From Antrihabitans stalactiti (GTDB lineage: Bacteria > Actinomycetota > Actinomycetes > Mycobacteriales > Mycobacteriaceae): a DNA stretch of 64,000 nt. Positions 30,857 through 40,261 of this stretch are shown piece after piece. The stretch is taken from positions 1-64,000 of the forward strand of contig NZ_VCQU01000007.1 in the NCBI RefSeq assembly GCF_012932915.1. Direction: 5' to 3'. The position numbers and the translations under genes were made by a program. The notes below the pieces were generated by a model. That model searched no databases. It worked only from the letters and a program-made list of their open reading frames with translations, and was not told where the DNA came from. Numbering within the stretch: the stretch's first letter is position 1; each line of letters starts with the position of its first letter.

Positions 30857-31546
30857 ATGTTCCGCACAATCACCGTGGTGCTGTGCCTCGTGGCGGCTGG
30901 GTGCTCTTCGACAACTCCCGACGAAACCCCAACCGCCTTCTGCGCCGAGGTCGGGGGCACCTGGGACAACGACGCGTGCAAGCTGACGGGGACGAATGCG
31001 AAGCACATCACAGTGGACGTGAGTGCCGAATATCCGACGGACCTCGTTGACGAACCAGCGCTGCAAGACTTCCTGCGCAAGTTCTTCGCGACATACGGCC
31101 ACCCGGACGACCAGGTGGCGCAGAACGGTCACGCCTCGCTGACGTACAAGACGTACACCCACGGCGGCCACGTCAAATCCATTGTGTTCAGCAATGATTG
31201 GTACCTCGGCGGCGCGCATCCGAACGACGAGATCGTGACGTACAGCTTCGACGACAAGAAGGCGATCACCCTGACCGATCTCCTCTGCCCTGGAAACGAC
31301 GCACTTACCGCGCTGCCGCCGATAGTGCGTCCGTTCATCCGGCAGGCGATCGGCGAAGACGGCGACATCAGTCGCTACGAGCCGGGCGGTGACTACGCCG
31401 AGAACTACAAGGCGTGGTACCTCGACGGCGACGACCTCGTTCTTGTCATGCCGGCCAGCCGTTTCGGACCTGTCCACTCGGGGATGTGGCAGCCCCGAAT
31501 TCCGTTGTCCGCGTTACGACCGATCCTTCGCGAGACCGGCTGCTAG
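30857..31546 (+). CDS. DUF3298 (RsiV/MPT64-like) lipoprotein
   Basis: A 229-residue protein. The signal peptide ends in a lipobox (LCLVAAGCSS, Cys about 15), followed by an acidic, Cys-containing linker. The C-terminal 150 residues match the DUF3298/RsiV-like domain: YGHPDDQVAQNGHASLTYKTYTHGG, VFSNDWYLGGAHPNDEIVTYSFDDKKAITLTDLLCPG and a final DGDDLVLVMPASRFGPVHSG. The GGAHPN motif is characteristic. Similar domains occur in MPT64-type antigens and in the anti-sigma factor RsiV; here no sigma factor is adjacent and no cytoplasmic part exists, so it is an exported anchored protein of unknown role. Confidence 0.8.
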   Translation: MFRTITVVLCLVAAGCSSTTPDETPTAFCAEVGGTWDNDACKLTGTNAKHITVDVSAEYPTDLVDEPALQDFLRKFFATYGHPDDQVAQNGHASLTYKTYTHGGHVKSIVFSNDWYLGGAHPNDEIVTYSFDDKKAITLTDLLCPGNDALTALPPIVRPFIRQAIGEDGDISRYEPGGDYAENYKAWYLDGDDLVLVMPASRFGPVHSGMWQPRIPLSALRPILRETGC

Positions 31547-31905
31547 ACGAGCGCTCGCAGTTCGGCGGCTGTTCGGGCAATGCAATCGGCAAGGCTTCCC
31601 GGGTCGCCGACCGTCCCGACCCATTGCGTGAACGCGACCTGGAAGACGGTTACAGCACTCTGAGCGGCGAGGCTCGCGACCGGCTCGTGCGTGCCACGCT
31701 CGCGCAAAGCCGTCGCTGCCATCGCCGCCATTTTGGTGAGTTTGTGCAGCTCGCGTTCCTGCAGACCAGGATTGGCAGCGATGATCGCAGCGCGGCGCAC
31801 TGCGTGGTCGTGCCGACCCTCGAGCAAGCCGGCGGCTGCGTTCATGCCGACCAAGGCGGCCTCGAGGACATCGCCGCAGGCGCGTACTGACCGGTCAGAC
31901 TTAGC
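31543..31905 (-). pseudogene. Truncated TetR-family gene (C-terminal part only)
   Basis: The frame encodes DRSVRACGDVLEAALVGMNAAAGLLEGRHDHAVRRAAIIAANP then RELHKLTKMAAMAATALRERG and ends AFTQWVGTVG..LRALV. This is the ligand-binding half of a TetR regulator of the type with a conserved R-A-x-x-I-x-A-x-P-x-L-x-x-R-E. The DNA-binding N-terminus is missing, since a stop codon at 31906-31908 interrupts the frame upstream. An ATG inside (31851) would give only 103 residues. It looks like the remains of a gene cut near its middle, directly beside an intact tetR gene. Confidence 0.6.
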
Positions 31906-31929
31906 TCACGATTATGGGAAGCAGCGAGG

Positions 31930-31957
31930 CTATTTGACCGCGCGTGCGGTCAAATAG
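31930..31957. repeat. Perfect palindrome over the tetR stop codon
   Basis: CTATTTGACCGC (31930-31941), GCGT, GCGGTCAAATAG (31946-31957). The first base triplet is the complement of the TAG stop of the tetR gene at 31930-32577, so the last codons and the stop are in the stem. Likely a terminator hairpin of the tetR message. Confidence 0.7.
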
Positions 31958-32577
31958 CGGTCGCCGAAGGCCGAGACGAGGCGGCCGGTCTGCTCGACGA
32001 TCGCCTGACCGTCGCATTCGATGACCCCCGCCTGCCATGCGCTGAGTAGTTCGACGAAGCCGCCGACCGCGACGACGGCGTCCATGCGCAATGCCAGTTG
32101 GTCGGTCTCAGCCCGCAGGTGCGGCTGCGCGGCGGCGACGACAAGGCCGGTGGTCAGCTGCAGCGCCGTGGACCGGCACTGTTCGAGAGCCGGACTGCCG
32201 CCGTGGTGCATGAAGAGAATGCGCGCCGCGCCGGGGTCGTCGGTGATTCGCGCAACGATGACTTCGGCTGCCGCCGTAGCAATCTCGTGCGGTGAGCGGC
32301 CGAGGTTCTGCGCGAAGGCGACAGTCAGCGCGGACAGCATTTCATCTCGCACGTGTTCCCATACGGCGACGAGCAACTGGTCGAGGTCTCCGAACTCCGC
32401 GTAGAAGTACCGGTCGTTGAGCGCTGCCTTCGAGCAGACACCACGCATCGTCACCGCGGCCCAGCCGTCGCGTCGCCAGATGTCCATCGCGGCGTCGATC
32501 AACCGTTTGCGGCGCTCGGCGCGGCGTTCCGCAGTGGTTCGACCGCGCCAGGTTCCGACCTCTCGTGCCTGTCGCAC
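31930..32577 (-). CDS. TetR-family repressor of the P450 operon
   Basis: A 215-residue regulator, start taken at GTG 32577 (VRQAREVGTWRG); a TTG at 32607 is the other option. The helix-turn-helix is IDAAMDIWRRDGWAAVTMRGVCSKAALNDRYFYAEFGDLDQLLVAVW. The C-terminal domain (ALRMDAVVAVGGFVELLSAWQAGVI) is the usual effector part. It is divergent from the P450-SDR-monooxygenase operon, with a 70-base shared promoter region, so it probably represses that operon in response to the substrate. Confidence 0.88.
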   Translation of the reverse strand: MRQAREVGTWRGRTTAERRAERRKRLIDAAMDIWRRDGWAAVTMRGVCSKAALNDRYFYAEFGDLDQLLVAVWEHVRDEMLSALTVAFAQNLGRSPHEIATAAAEVIVARITDDPGAARILFMHHGGSPALEQCRSTALQLTTGLVVAAAQPHLRAETDQLALRMDAVVAVGGFVELLSAWQAGVIECDGQAIVEQTGRLVSAFGDRYLTARAVK

Positions 32578-32586
32578 TTCTACATA

Positions 32587-32614
32587 TTGACAAACGTCGG
32601 CGGGCAATTACAAA
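32587..32614 (+). promoter_or_regulatory. Promoter of the P450 operon
   Basis: TTGACA at 32587-32592, 16-base spacer, TACAAA at 32609-32614, then AGGAGGACAACG before the ATG at 32648. It lies in the gap between the divergent tetR gene and the operon. Confidence 0.5.
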
Positions 32615-32647
32615 CTGGTGTCACGTGCCACCAATAGGAGGACAACG

Positions 32648-34057
32648 ATGTCCCTAGCACTGAGCAGCGCTCCGCCGACCACTTCGGGCCGGACCCGCAC
32701 TCTTGTCGCGACGTACGAAGCATTGACCATCGGTCTCGATTACGAAGACGGCATGATCGGCCGGATGAAGGGCATCGACGTCCTTCGATTCCGTGCCGGG
32801 ACAAGACGATTCGTCGCATTCACCAAACCCGAGTACGTCGACCACGTGCTGCACTCCGGTCGCCTGAAGTACCACAAGTCGTTCGAATACGAGATCCTGC
32901 GGGCAATCCTCGGCGTCAGCCTGTTCACCGACGAAGACGAATCGTGGCAGCGCCACCGGACGATGCTCGGACCGATGTTCGCCAAACGCCACCTCGACGG
33001 TCTGATCGAGCTGATGATCGAGCCGATCGAAGCCGCCCGCACCGCGATCGGCGCGCAGGACGGGCGCATAGAGGTGGATATGGTCGGCGAGATGGTCGAA
33101 CTGACGCTCAACGTCGTCGGCAACGCCCTGTTCGGACAGCAGTTCGCCAAAATCGCGACCAGCATGTCCGGGCTCGTGACCTACGGACTTCGCTTCGCCG
33201 AACACCTCGAGCGGTTGTTCATCGTGTTCGCGCCGCCGAAGCGCGCCTGGCGCGGCCTCTCCTCGGTCGCGTTCACACCGGTCCCGCTGCCACCACCGTT
33301 CCGCCGAATCCAGCGGATCGTCCGCATCCTCGACAAAGCGGTATGGAACGTCATCGACGAGCGTCGCGCGCATCCGACCGACAGCCCGGACCTCCTCAAC
33401 CACCTACTGAACGCAGCAGACGAAACCGGACAACTGCCGGTCAGACGGGTTCGCGACGAGGCTCTGACCTTCATGCTCGCGGGCCACGAAACAACCGCCA
33501 ATGCGCTGTCCTGGATGTGGTACTTGTTGGCGCTCAACCCGATTGCGCGGGAGCGCCTGCTCGACGAGGTCGATACGGTCTTGCAGGGTCGGACGCCGAC
33601 AGTCGACGATTTGCCTCGATTGCGGTGGACAGCAGCGTGTTTCCACGAGGCGATGCGGTACTTCTCCCCCGCCTGGGCGATTCCGCGGGTCGCGATCGAA
33701 GACGACGTCGTCGACGGCCACCACATCCGCAAGGGCACCACGGTCATCATTCCGGTCCACCACATCCACCACGACGCGCGCTGGTGGCCGAATCCCGACG
33801 AGTTCGATCCCTCGCGATTCCTGCCCGGGGCGTCGAAAGACCGGCCCCGTTCCGCTTACCTGCCGTTCGGTGGCGGCAAGCGGATGTGCATCGGATCCAG
33901 CTTCGCCACAATGGAATCGGTGCTGATCACCGCGATGCTGAGCCAGCAATTCGTGTTCGACCTGGCACCCGGCCATCCGGTCGAACCGGAAGCGACGCTG
34001 ACGCTGCGTCCCCGCTACGGTCTGAAGATGATCGCTCGGCGACGGGTGACGGCATGA
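32648..34057 (+). CDS. Cytochrome P450
   Basis: A 469-residue P450 with all signatures: I-helix oxygen-binding motif FMLAGHETTANAL (about 277-289), K-helix ExxR in HEAMRYFSPAW, the PERF-like region EFDPSRFLP and the heme loop LPFGGGKRMCIG with axial Cys. The absence of a membrane helix makes it soluble. The sequence style (GHETT, FGGGKRMCIG) is that of class-II-like CYP4/CYP102-type bacterial P450s, many of which hydroxylate fatty or sterol-like substrates. No reductase or ferredoxin gene is adjacent, so electrons come from elsewhere. First gene of a three-gene operon; its stop overlaps the next start (ATGA). Confidence 0.93.
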   Translation: MSLALSSAPPTTSGRTRTLVATYEALTIGLDYEDGMIGRMKGIDVLRFRAGTRRFVAFTKPEYVDHVLHSGRLKYHKSFEYEILRAILGVSLFTDEDESWQRHRTMLGPMFAKRHLDGLIELMIEPIEAARTAIGAQDGRIEVDMVGEMVELTLNVVGNALFGQQFAKIATSMSGLVTYGLRFAEHLERLFIVFAPPKRAWRGLSSVAFTPVPLPPPFRRIQRIVRILDKAVWNVIDERRAHPTDSPDLLNHLLNAADETGQLPVRRVRDEALTFMLAGHETTANALSWMWYLLALNPIARERLLDEVDTVLQGRTPTVDDLPRLRWTAACFHEAMRYFSPAWAIPRVAIEDDVVDGHHIRKGTTVIIPVHHIHHDARWWPNPDEFDPSRFLPGASKDRPRSAYLPFGGGKRMCIGSSFATMESVLITAMLSQQFVFDLAPGHPVEPEATLTLRPRYGLKMIARRRVTA

Positions 34058-34794
34058 CACGCATCGACCCGAAAGGTGCTGTCGTCGTTGTGACCGGCGC
34101 GGGCAGCGGAATTGGTGCCGCTGTCGCAAAGCGCTACGCATCGATGGGCGCAAAGGTGGCAGCCGTCGATATCGACGGCAAGACCGAGTACCAGTGCGAC
34201 GTGAGCGACTCCGCTGCCGTTGCGGAGTTGGCAGGCAAGATCGGCCCGGTCGACATTCTGGTCAACAACGCGGGCGTCGGCGTCGGCGGCTCATTTCTCG
34301 ACACGTCGCTCGACGACTGGACGTGGCTACGGTCGGTCAACATCGACGGAGTCGTCAACTGCTGCCACATCTTCGGCGCCGGGATGGTCGAGCGCGGCCG
34401 AGGCCACGTCGTGAACATCGCCTCGGGTGCGGGCTACCTACCGAACCGGCGAATGGCGACCTACTGCGCGTCGAAAGCTGCCGTGATCATGCTCTCGCGT
34501 TGCCTGCGTGCCGACTGGGCGTCGCACGGCGTCGGTGTCAGTGCGATCTGCCCTGGTGTGATCAACACAGGAATCCACACGCGGTCCCGGTTGCGTGGCA
34601 GCACAATTGCCGAGCAAGACTGGATCGCCAAGGCATTCGGTTTCGGCCATTCTCCGGACACGGTCGCGAAGTCGGTCGTCTCTGCGGTGGCTCGCAACCG
34701 AGGGCTCGTCTCGTCGGGAATCGAAGTACAGCTCGCGTATCCAGTGTCCCGAGTGCTGCCGGGACCACTTCAGGATCTGGTGGCCCGCCTGTGA
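34054..34794 (+). CDS. Short-chain dehydrogenase/reductase
   Basis: A 246-residue SDR: cofactor motif VVTGAGSGIGAAV (residues 13-25), NNAG motif LVNNAGVGVGG, catalytic Ser in NIASGAGYLPNR and YxxxK in TYCASKAAV. The early Asp in AAVDIDG suggests a preference for NAD(H). It oxidises or reduces an alcohol/ketone in the cytoplasm. Start and stop overlap the neighbours (ATGA with the P450, GTGA with the monooxygenase). The order P450, SDR, Baeyer-Villiger enzyme would fit stepwise hydroxylation, oxidation to a ketone, then ester formation. Confidence 0.92.
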   Translation: MTRIDPKGAVVVVTGAGSGIGAAVAKRYASMGAKVAAVDIDGKTEYQCDVSDSAAVAELAGKIGPVDILVNNAGVGVGGSFLDTSLDDWTWLRSVNIDGVVNCCHIFGAGMVERGRGHVVNIASGAGYLPNRRMATYCASKAAVIMLSRCLRADWASHGVGVSAICPGVINTGIHTRSRLRGSTIAEQDWIAKAFGFGHSPDTVAKSVVSAVARNRGLVSSGIEVQLAYPVSRVLPGPLQDLVARL

Positions 34795-36272
34795 AGACTC
34801 ATCACGAAATTATCGTCATCGGTGCCGGCTTTTCCGGAATCGGCGTCGCGATCAAGCTGCGCGAGCGCGGGTTCGACGATTTCATCGTCGTCGACGAGGC
34901 GACAGGGCCTGGTGGAACGTGGCACTGGAACACCTATCCCGGTATCGCCGTAGACATTCCGTCGTTCAGCTACCAGTACTCGTTCGAGAAGCGACCGACC
35001 TGGTCGCGTACGTACGCCAAAGGCGCCGAGCTCAAGTCGTACGCCGAGTATTGCGTCGACAAGTACGAATTGCGCCCGCACATACGGTTCGGTGTGTCGA
35101 TCGTCGCGGCTGACTACGACGATGACCGCACGCTGTGGCGACTGACCACAGAATCCGGCGACGTGTTGACCGCCCGTTTCGTGATCAACGCCGCCGGCGT
35201 GCTCACCAGGCCCAAACTGCCCGACATCGACGGCATCGACACCTTCGCAGGCGTCAAAATGCACACGTCGCGTTGGAACCACTCGATCGACCTGCGCGGC
35301 AAGAAGGTTGGCATCATCGGCACGGGCGCCTCGGCAGTCCAGGTGATCCCGGAGATCGCGCCACAGGTCGCGCACTTGACCGTCTTCCAGCGCACTCCGA
35401 TCTGGTGCATGCCCAAGCTGGACGTGCCGATTGCAACGCCAGCGAAAGTGTTGCTGAAGCGGCTTCCCGGTGGTCAGCAGCTCGCGCGCCTGGCCAGCCA
35501 GGCGTTCGTCGAGGTGACCTTCCCGATCGCCGCGCATTACAACGGCATCGTGCCCGCGGGTAAAGCCGGTGAGCGGATCGGCCGGGCATTCCTTCGCAAG
35601 CAGGTCCGCGACCCAGCCCTCCGCGACAAGCTCACCCCGCGCTACGGGCTCGGCTGCAAGCGCCCGAGCTTCCACAACAGCTACCTCGCGACGTTCAATC
35701 GTCCCGATGTGACCCTGGAGACCGGCTCGATCACGCATGTCGACGCGGGGGCAGTGCACACGGTGAACGGCACCCACGACCTCGACGTCCTTATCCTCGC
35801 GACTGGCTTCAAGGTCGCCGATCCAGGCAACATGCCGACCTACCAATTGCACGGGCGCGGTGGCCTCGAGCTCGAACAGTGGTGGGACGCGAACCGGCTG
35901 CAGGCATACGAAGGCGTCAGCGTGCCCGAATTCCCGAACCATTTCTCGATTTTCGGGCCCTACGGATACAACGGCTCCTCGTACTTCGCACTGATCGAGG
36001 CGCAGGCGCACCACATCATGCGGCTGCTCGAGGAGGCACGGTCGTCGCACACCAACCTCGTCGAGGTCACGCGCTCCGCGAACGAGCGATTCTTTGCCGA
36101 GATGCTGGCACGGCGTAAGTACCAGATCTTCTGGCAAGACAGCTGCGCAAGCGCGAACAGTTACTACTTCGACCGCCACGGCGACGTGCCCCTTCGTCCC
36201 ACCACGACGGTTGAATCTATCTGGCGCAGTAGGCATTTCGATCTGAAGGATTATCGATTCGAGCGCGTGTAG
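34791..36272 (+). CDS. Baeyer-Villiger-type flavin monooxygenase
   Basis: A 493-residue FAD/NADPH monooxygenase starting at GTG that overlaps the SDR stop. FAD motif IIVIGAGFSGIGVAI (residues 6-20), NADPH motif VGIIGTGASAVQV (about 171-183) and the Baeyer-Villiger fingerprint FAGVKMHTSRWN (about 150-161) are visible; the final Pro/Asp of the usual FxGxxxHxxxW(P/D) is Asn. The domain order and the end (YDRHGDVPLRP-like tail) match the mycobacterial EthA/MymA-like group. It inserts an oxygen next to a ketone or oxidises S/N atoms. Last gene of the operon; possibly degrades a cyclic or sterol-like ketone. Confidence 0.9.
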   Translation: MKTHHEIIVIGAGFSGIGVAIKLRERGFDDFIVVDEATGPGGTWHWNTYPGIAVDIPSFSYQYSFEKRPTWSRTYAKGAELKSYAEYCVDKYELRPHIRFGVSIVAADYDDDRTLWRLTTESGDVLTARFVINAAGVLTRPKLPDIDGIDTFAGVKMHTSRWNHSIDLRGKKVGIIGTGASAVQVIPEIAPQVAHLTVFQRTPIWCMPKLDVPIATPAKVLLKRLPGGQQLARLASQAFVEVTFPIAAHYNGIVPAGKAGERIGRAFLRKQVRDPALRDKLTPRYGLGCKRPSFHNSYLATFNRPDVTLETGSITHVDAGAVHTVNGTHDLDVLILATGFKVADPGNMPTYQLHGRGGLELEQWWDANRLQAYEGVSVPEFPNHFSIFGPYGYNGSSYFALIEAQAHHIMRLLEEARSSHTNLVEVTRSANERFFAEMLARRKYQIFWQDSCASANSYYFDRHGDVPLRPTTTVESIWRSRHFDLKDYRFERV

Positions 36273-36365
36273 CGGCTGGCTCACAGGTCCGGTTGTGAAT
36301 CCGTGAGCGAGGAAGGATGATGGCACCACCTTTTTCGGTCAGGTTTCACAGTGAGGCGTCCGCTC

Positions 36366-36794
36366 ATGCACAAACTCGTAGCCGCTGGTGTGCTGTCACT
36401 GGCGTTGTTCGGCGCCGGGTGCTCGTCGTCCGACGGTTCCGGAACAACAACCACCACGACGACGCCCACGACGTCGACGACCAGCGCAACCACGACGCCT
36501 TCGAGTTCGGCGGCAACATCACCCGCTGCGAAGCCGCAGACACCCGCTCCCGCCCCGGCTCCGGCACCGGCCCCTGTGCCGGGCAAGCCGACGCCTGTCG
36601 CGCCGACCCCGCCGCCCGGCGATAACACCGATCACATCAACGGACCGAGCGAGACCCCGCCGCCCGGCGACAACACCGACCACATCAACGGACCAACCGA
36701 CACCCAACCTCCCGGCGACAACACCGATCACATCAATGGGCCGACCCCGCCGCCTGGCGATAACACCGACCACATCAACGGACCGCAGGGTTAA
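36366..36794 (+). CDS. Lipoprotein with four GDNTDHINGP repeats
   Basis: A 142-residue protein. The signal peptide ends in a lipobox (LALFGAGCSS, Cys 19). Then follow a Thr/Ser-rich spacer (residues 24-55), a Pro/Ala stretch (PAPAPAPAPAPVPG) and four near-identical repeats of PPPGDNTDHINGP at residues 82-140, separated by SET, TDT and T. The layout is a membrane anchor, a long extended spacer across the cell wall, and a repeated displayed motif. Asp/Asn/His in the repeat could bind metal such as Ca or Zn (speculation). No family recognised. The convergent Imm5-like gene overlaps the stop by 4 bases. Confidence 0.8.
   Translation: MHKLVAAGVLSLALFGAGCSSSDGSGTTTTTTTPTTSTTSATTTPSSSAATSPAAKPQTPAPAPAPAPAPVPGKPTPVAPTPPPGDNTDHINGPSETPPPGDNTDHINGPTDTQPPGDNTDHINGPTPPPGDNTDHINGPQG
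36609..36785 (+). repeat. Four tandem coding repeats (about 39-48 bases each)
   Basis: The DNA behind the four protein repeats; codons differ at several third positions between units (for example GAT/GAC and CCG/CCA), so the copies are old or kept by selection on the protein. Confidence 0.8.
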
Positions 36795-37291
36795 GTGCGC
36801 AGCGACGCGTCCAGGCTCCGTATCAACTCGCCTACCCGGCCGCCACCACCGGGAGCGTTCGGGTAGCGAGTAAGCACCGCAACCACAATCGGGCCTGCAA
36901 GGCCTTGTGCCGTCTCGACGAAGTCGGATCCACCATCCAGTTCGATGGCTCGAGCGGCATGCGCCGCCGAACCGAGAATGTGCAGTACTTGAGTCGCCTT
37001 TGCGAGCGGATGCAAATATGCCGCACCACCGGCGTGGCCAGCGGCCCGCGCAGCGTGAGCTGCCGGTTCGCTCACCGCCTCGCGAGCCGCGCGGTGCGCA
37101 TCGAATGCGGCCATGCGTAACGCCTTCGTTCGGTTGCCGCCGTCGACGAATTTGCGCGCCTCATCGAGGACGGCTCGTGCGCGTGCGTCGTCTGCGCAGT
37201 CGCGTTCGAAGATCGGTAAAGCCGCTTCAGCGCAGGCCACCGCATACCGTGTGACCTCGCGGAGTTCGTCTGTGGTGAGCGCGACGGTCAA
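36791..37291 (-). CDS. Imm5-like putative immunity protein
   Basis: A 166-residue all-helical protein, start at TTG 37291 overlapping the TetR stop (TTGA). LREVTRYAVACAEAALPIFERDCADDARARAVLDEARKFVDGG, then AAFDAHRAAREAVSEPAAHAARAAGHAGGAAYLHPLAKATQVLHI, fits the Imm5 group of predicted polymorphic-toxin immunity proteins. Toxin genes are not seen near it, so the label describes the family, not a shown role. It is co-transcribed with the upstream tetR gene. Confidence 0.55.
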   Translation of the reverse strand: MTVALTTDELREVTRYAVACAEAALPIFERDCADDARARAVLDEARKFVDGGNRTKALRMAAFDAHRAAREAVSEPAAHAARAAGHAGGAAYLHPLAKATQVLHILGSAAHAARAIELDGGSDFVETAQGLAGPIVVAVLTRYPNAPGGGGRVGELIRSLDASLRT

Positions 37292-37941
37292 CGCGGGCGG
37301 GCCTCGGGCGGATATGTCGCGGTAAGGATATCGCCGAGCTTCGCGAACAGTGGCGTGAAACGACCAGTCCCCCATGGCAGTTCAGGTTCATTGGCGATCG
37401 CCTGTCCGATGATTCCACTGACGAAAATCGATACGAGATAGAGCGCTTCGTCGGTATCGGCGCCCGGTCCAAGCTCGTTGGCGGCGGCGGCGTCGGCCAG
37501 CGCTCGGCGTTGCAGGTCGACCATCGCGTGGCTTGCCGCCATCGATTCGGCACTCGGAACGAAGTTGGGAACCGGTCGCCAGAACAGCAACTGGGCGAGA
37601 TGTGCGTTCGACAGTCCCCAACGGCAGGATGCTTCGAGGCCGGCCCGTAGCGCGGCGAGTCCGGGCTCCGCGCCGGCCATCGCACTTCGGAGAGCTTCCA
37701 GATTGGCGTCCTGACCACGTCGGAAAAGCGCGTCGTACACCGCCATCAACGAGCCGAAATACTTGTACAGCGACGGCGGCTGCACACCGAGGCGCCGCGC
37801 AACCTCGGCGAGACTCAGCCCGTTGACGCCGTCTTCGGCCATCACCTGCTCGGCGATATCGAGAATCTCTTCGATCGTCGCTTGCCTTCGTTTGGCGCGC
37901 CGATCGAGAACGGGGGCCCCATCGACTGGCTCAGAACTCAT
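37288..37941 (-). CDS. TetR-family regulator
   Basis: A 217-residue regulator: the helix-turn-helix is IAEQVMAEDGVNGLSLAEVARRLGVQPPSLYKYFGSLMAVYDALFR, where PSLYKYF is the recognition helix of the type usually followed by a WHG-like ligand domain (GLEASCRWGLSNAHLAQLLF and FVSGIIGQAIANEPELPW). It is divergent from the SRPBCC gene at 38037 and leads an operon with the Imm5-like gene. A short palindrome AGCTATAGCT at 37972-37981 overlaps the promoter of the divergent gene and may be its operator. Confidence 0.88.
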   Translation of the reverse strand: MSSEPVDGAPVLDRRAKRRQATIEEILDIAEQVMAEDGVNGLSLAEVARRLGVQPPSLYKYFGSLMAVYDALFRRGQDANLEALRSAMAGAEPGLAALRAGLEASCRWGLSNAHLAQLLFWRPVPNFVPSAESMAASHAMVDLQRRALADAAAANELGPGADTDEALYLVSIFVSGIIGQAIANEPELPWGTGRFTPLFAKLGDILTATYPPEARPR

Positions 37942-37964
37942 TCTCGAATAGTAGCCTAAGTTTC

Positions 37965-37981
37965 TATTGACAGCTATAGCT
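37965..37981 (+). promoter_or_regulatory. Promoter/operator of the SRPBCC gene
   Basis: TTGACA at 37967-37972 as -35 box with the 10-base palindrome AGCTATAGCT (37972-37981) directly after it, in the divergent tetR intergenic region. Confidence 0.4.
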
Positions 37982-38036
37982 AATGGTCGTAACTTTTCTT
38001 ACAGACGTTAGCTGCATCAGCGAAGAGGAGAACCCC

Positions 38037-40081
<2,045 letters not shown>

Positions 40082-40184
40082 CCGAGCCGAGCCGAAATCA
40101 AAGGCCTGTTGGATGAGCGGATCAGCGCAGAAAGCGAATGGAGGAGAAACACACTCCTCCCATATTTAACGTATATCGCACTAG

Positions 40185-40204
40185 GGGGCTTGCCGCAAGA
40201 CCCC
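40185..40204 (+). promoter_or_regulatory. Rifamycin-associated element (RAE) 2
   Basis: GGGGCTTGCCGCAAGACCCC, with TATATCGCACT at 40172-40182 before it. Spacing between the -10-like box and the palindrome is the same as in RAE 1, and about 50 bases around it are nearly identical to the rox promoter. It precedes the helR gene. Confidence 0.85.
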
Positions 40205-40261
40205 CGTTGTGCAGCAAAATTGCCGACCTAACCCAAAACTCGAAGATGGAGCTGACGAAAT

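Noticed and set aside
34770-36329. A 519-codon minus-strand frame opposite the Baeyer-Villiger monooxygenase
   Set aside because: The opposite strand encodes a complete enzyme with FAD, NADPH and BVMO motifs; this frame has none.
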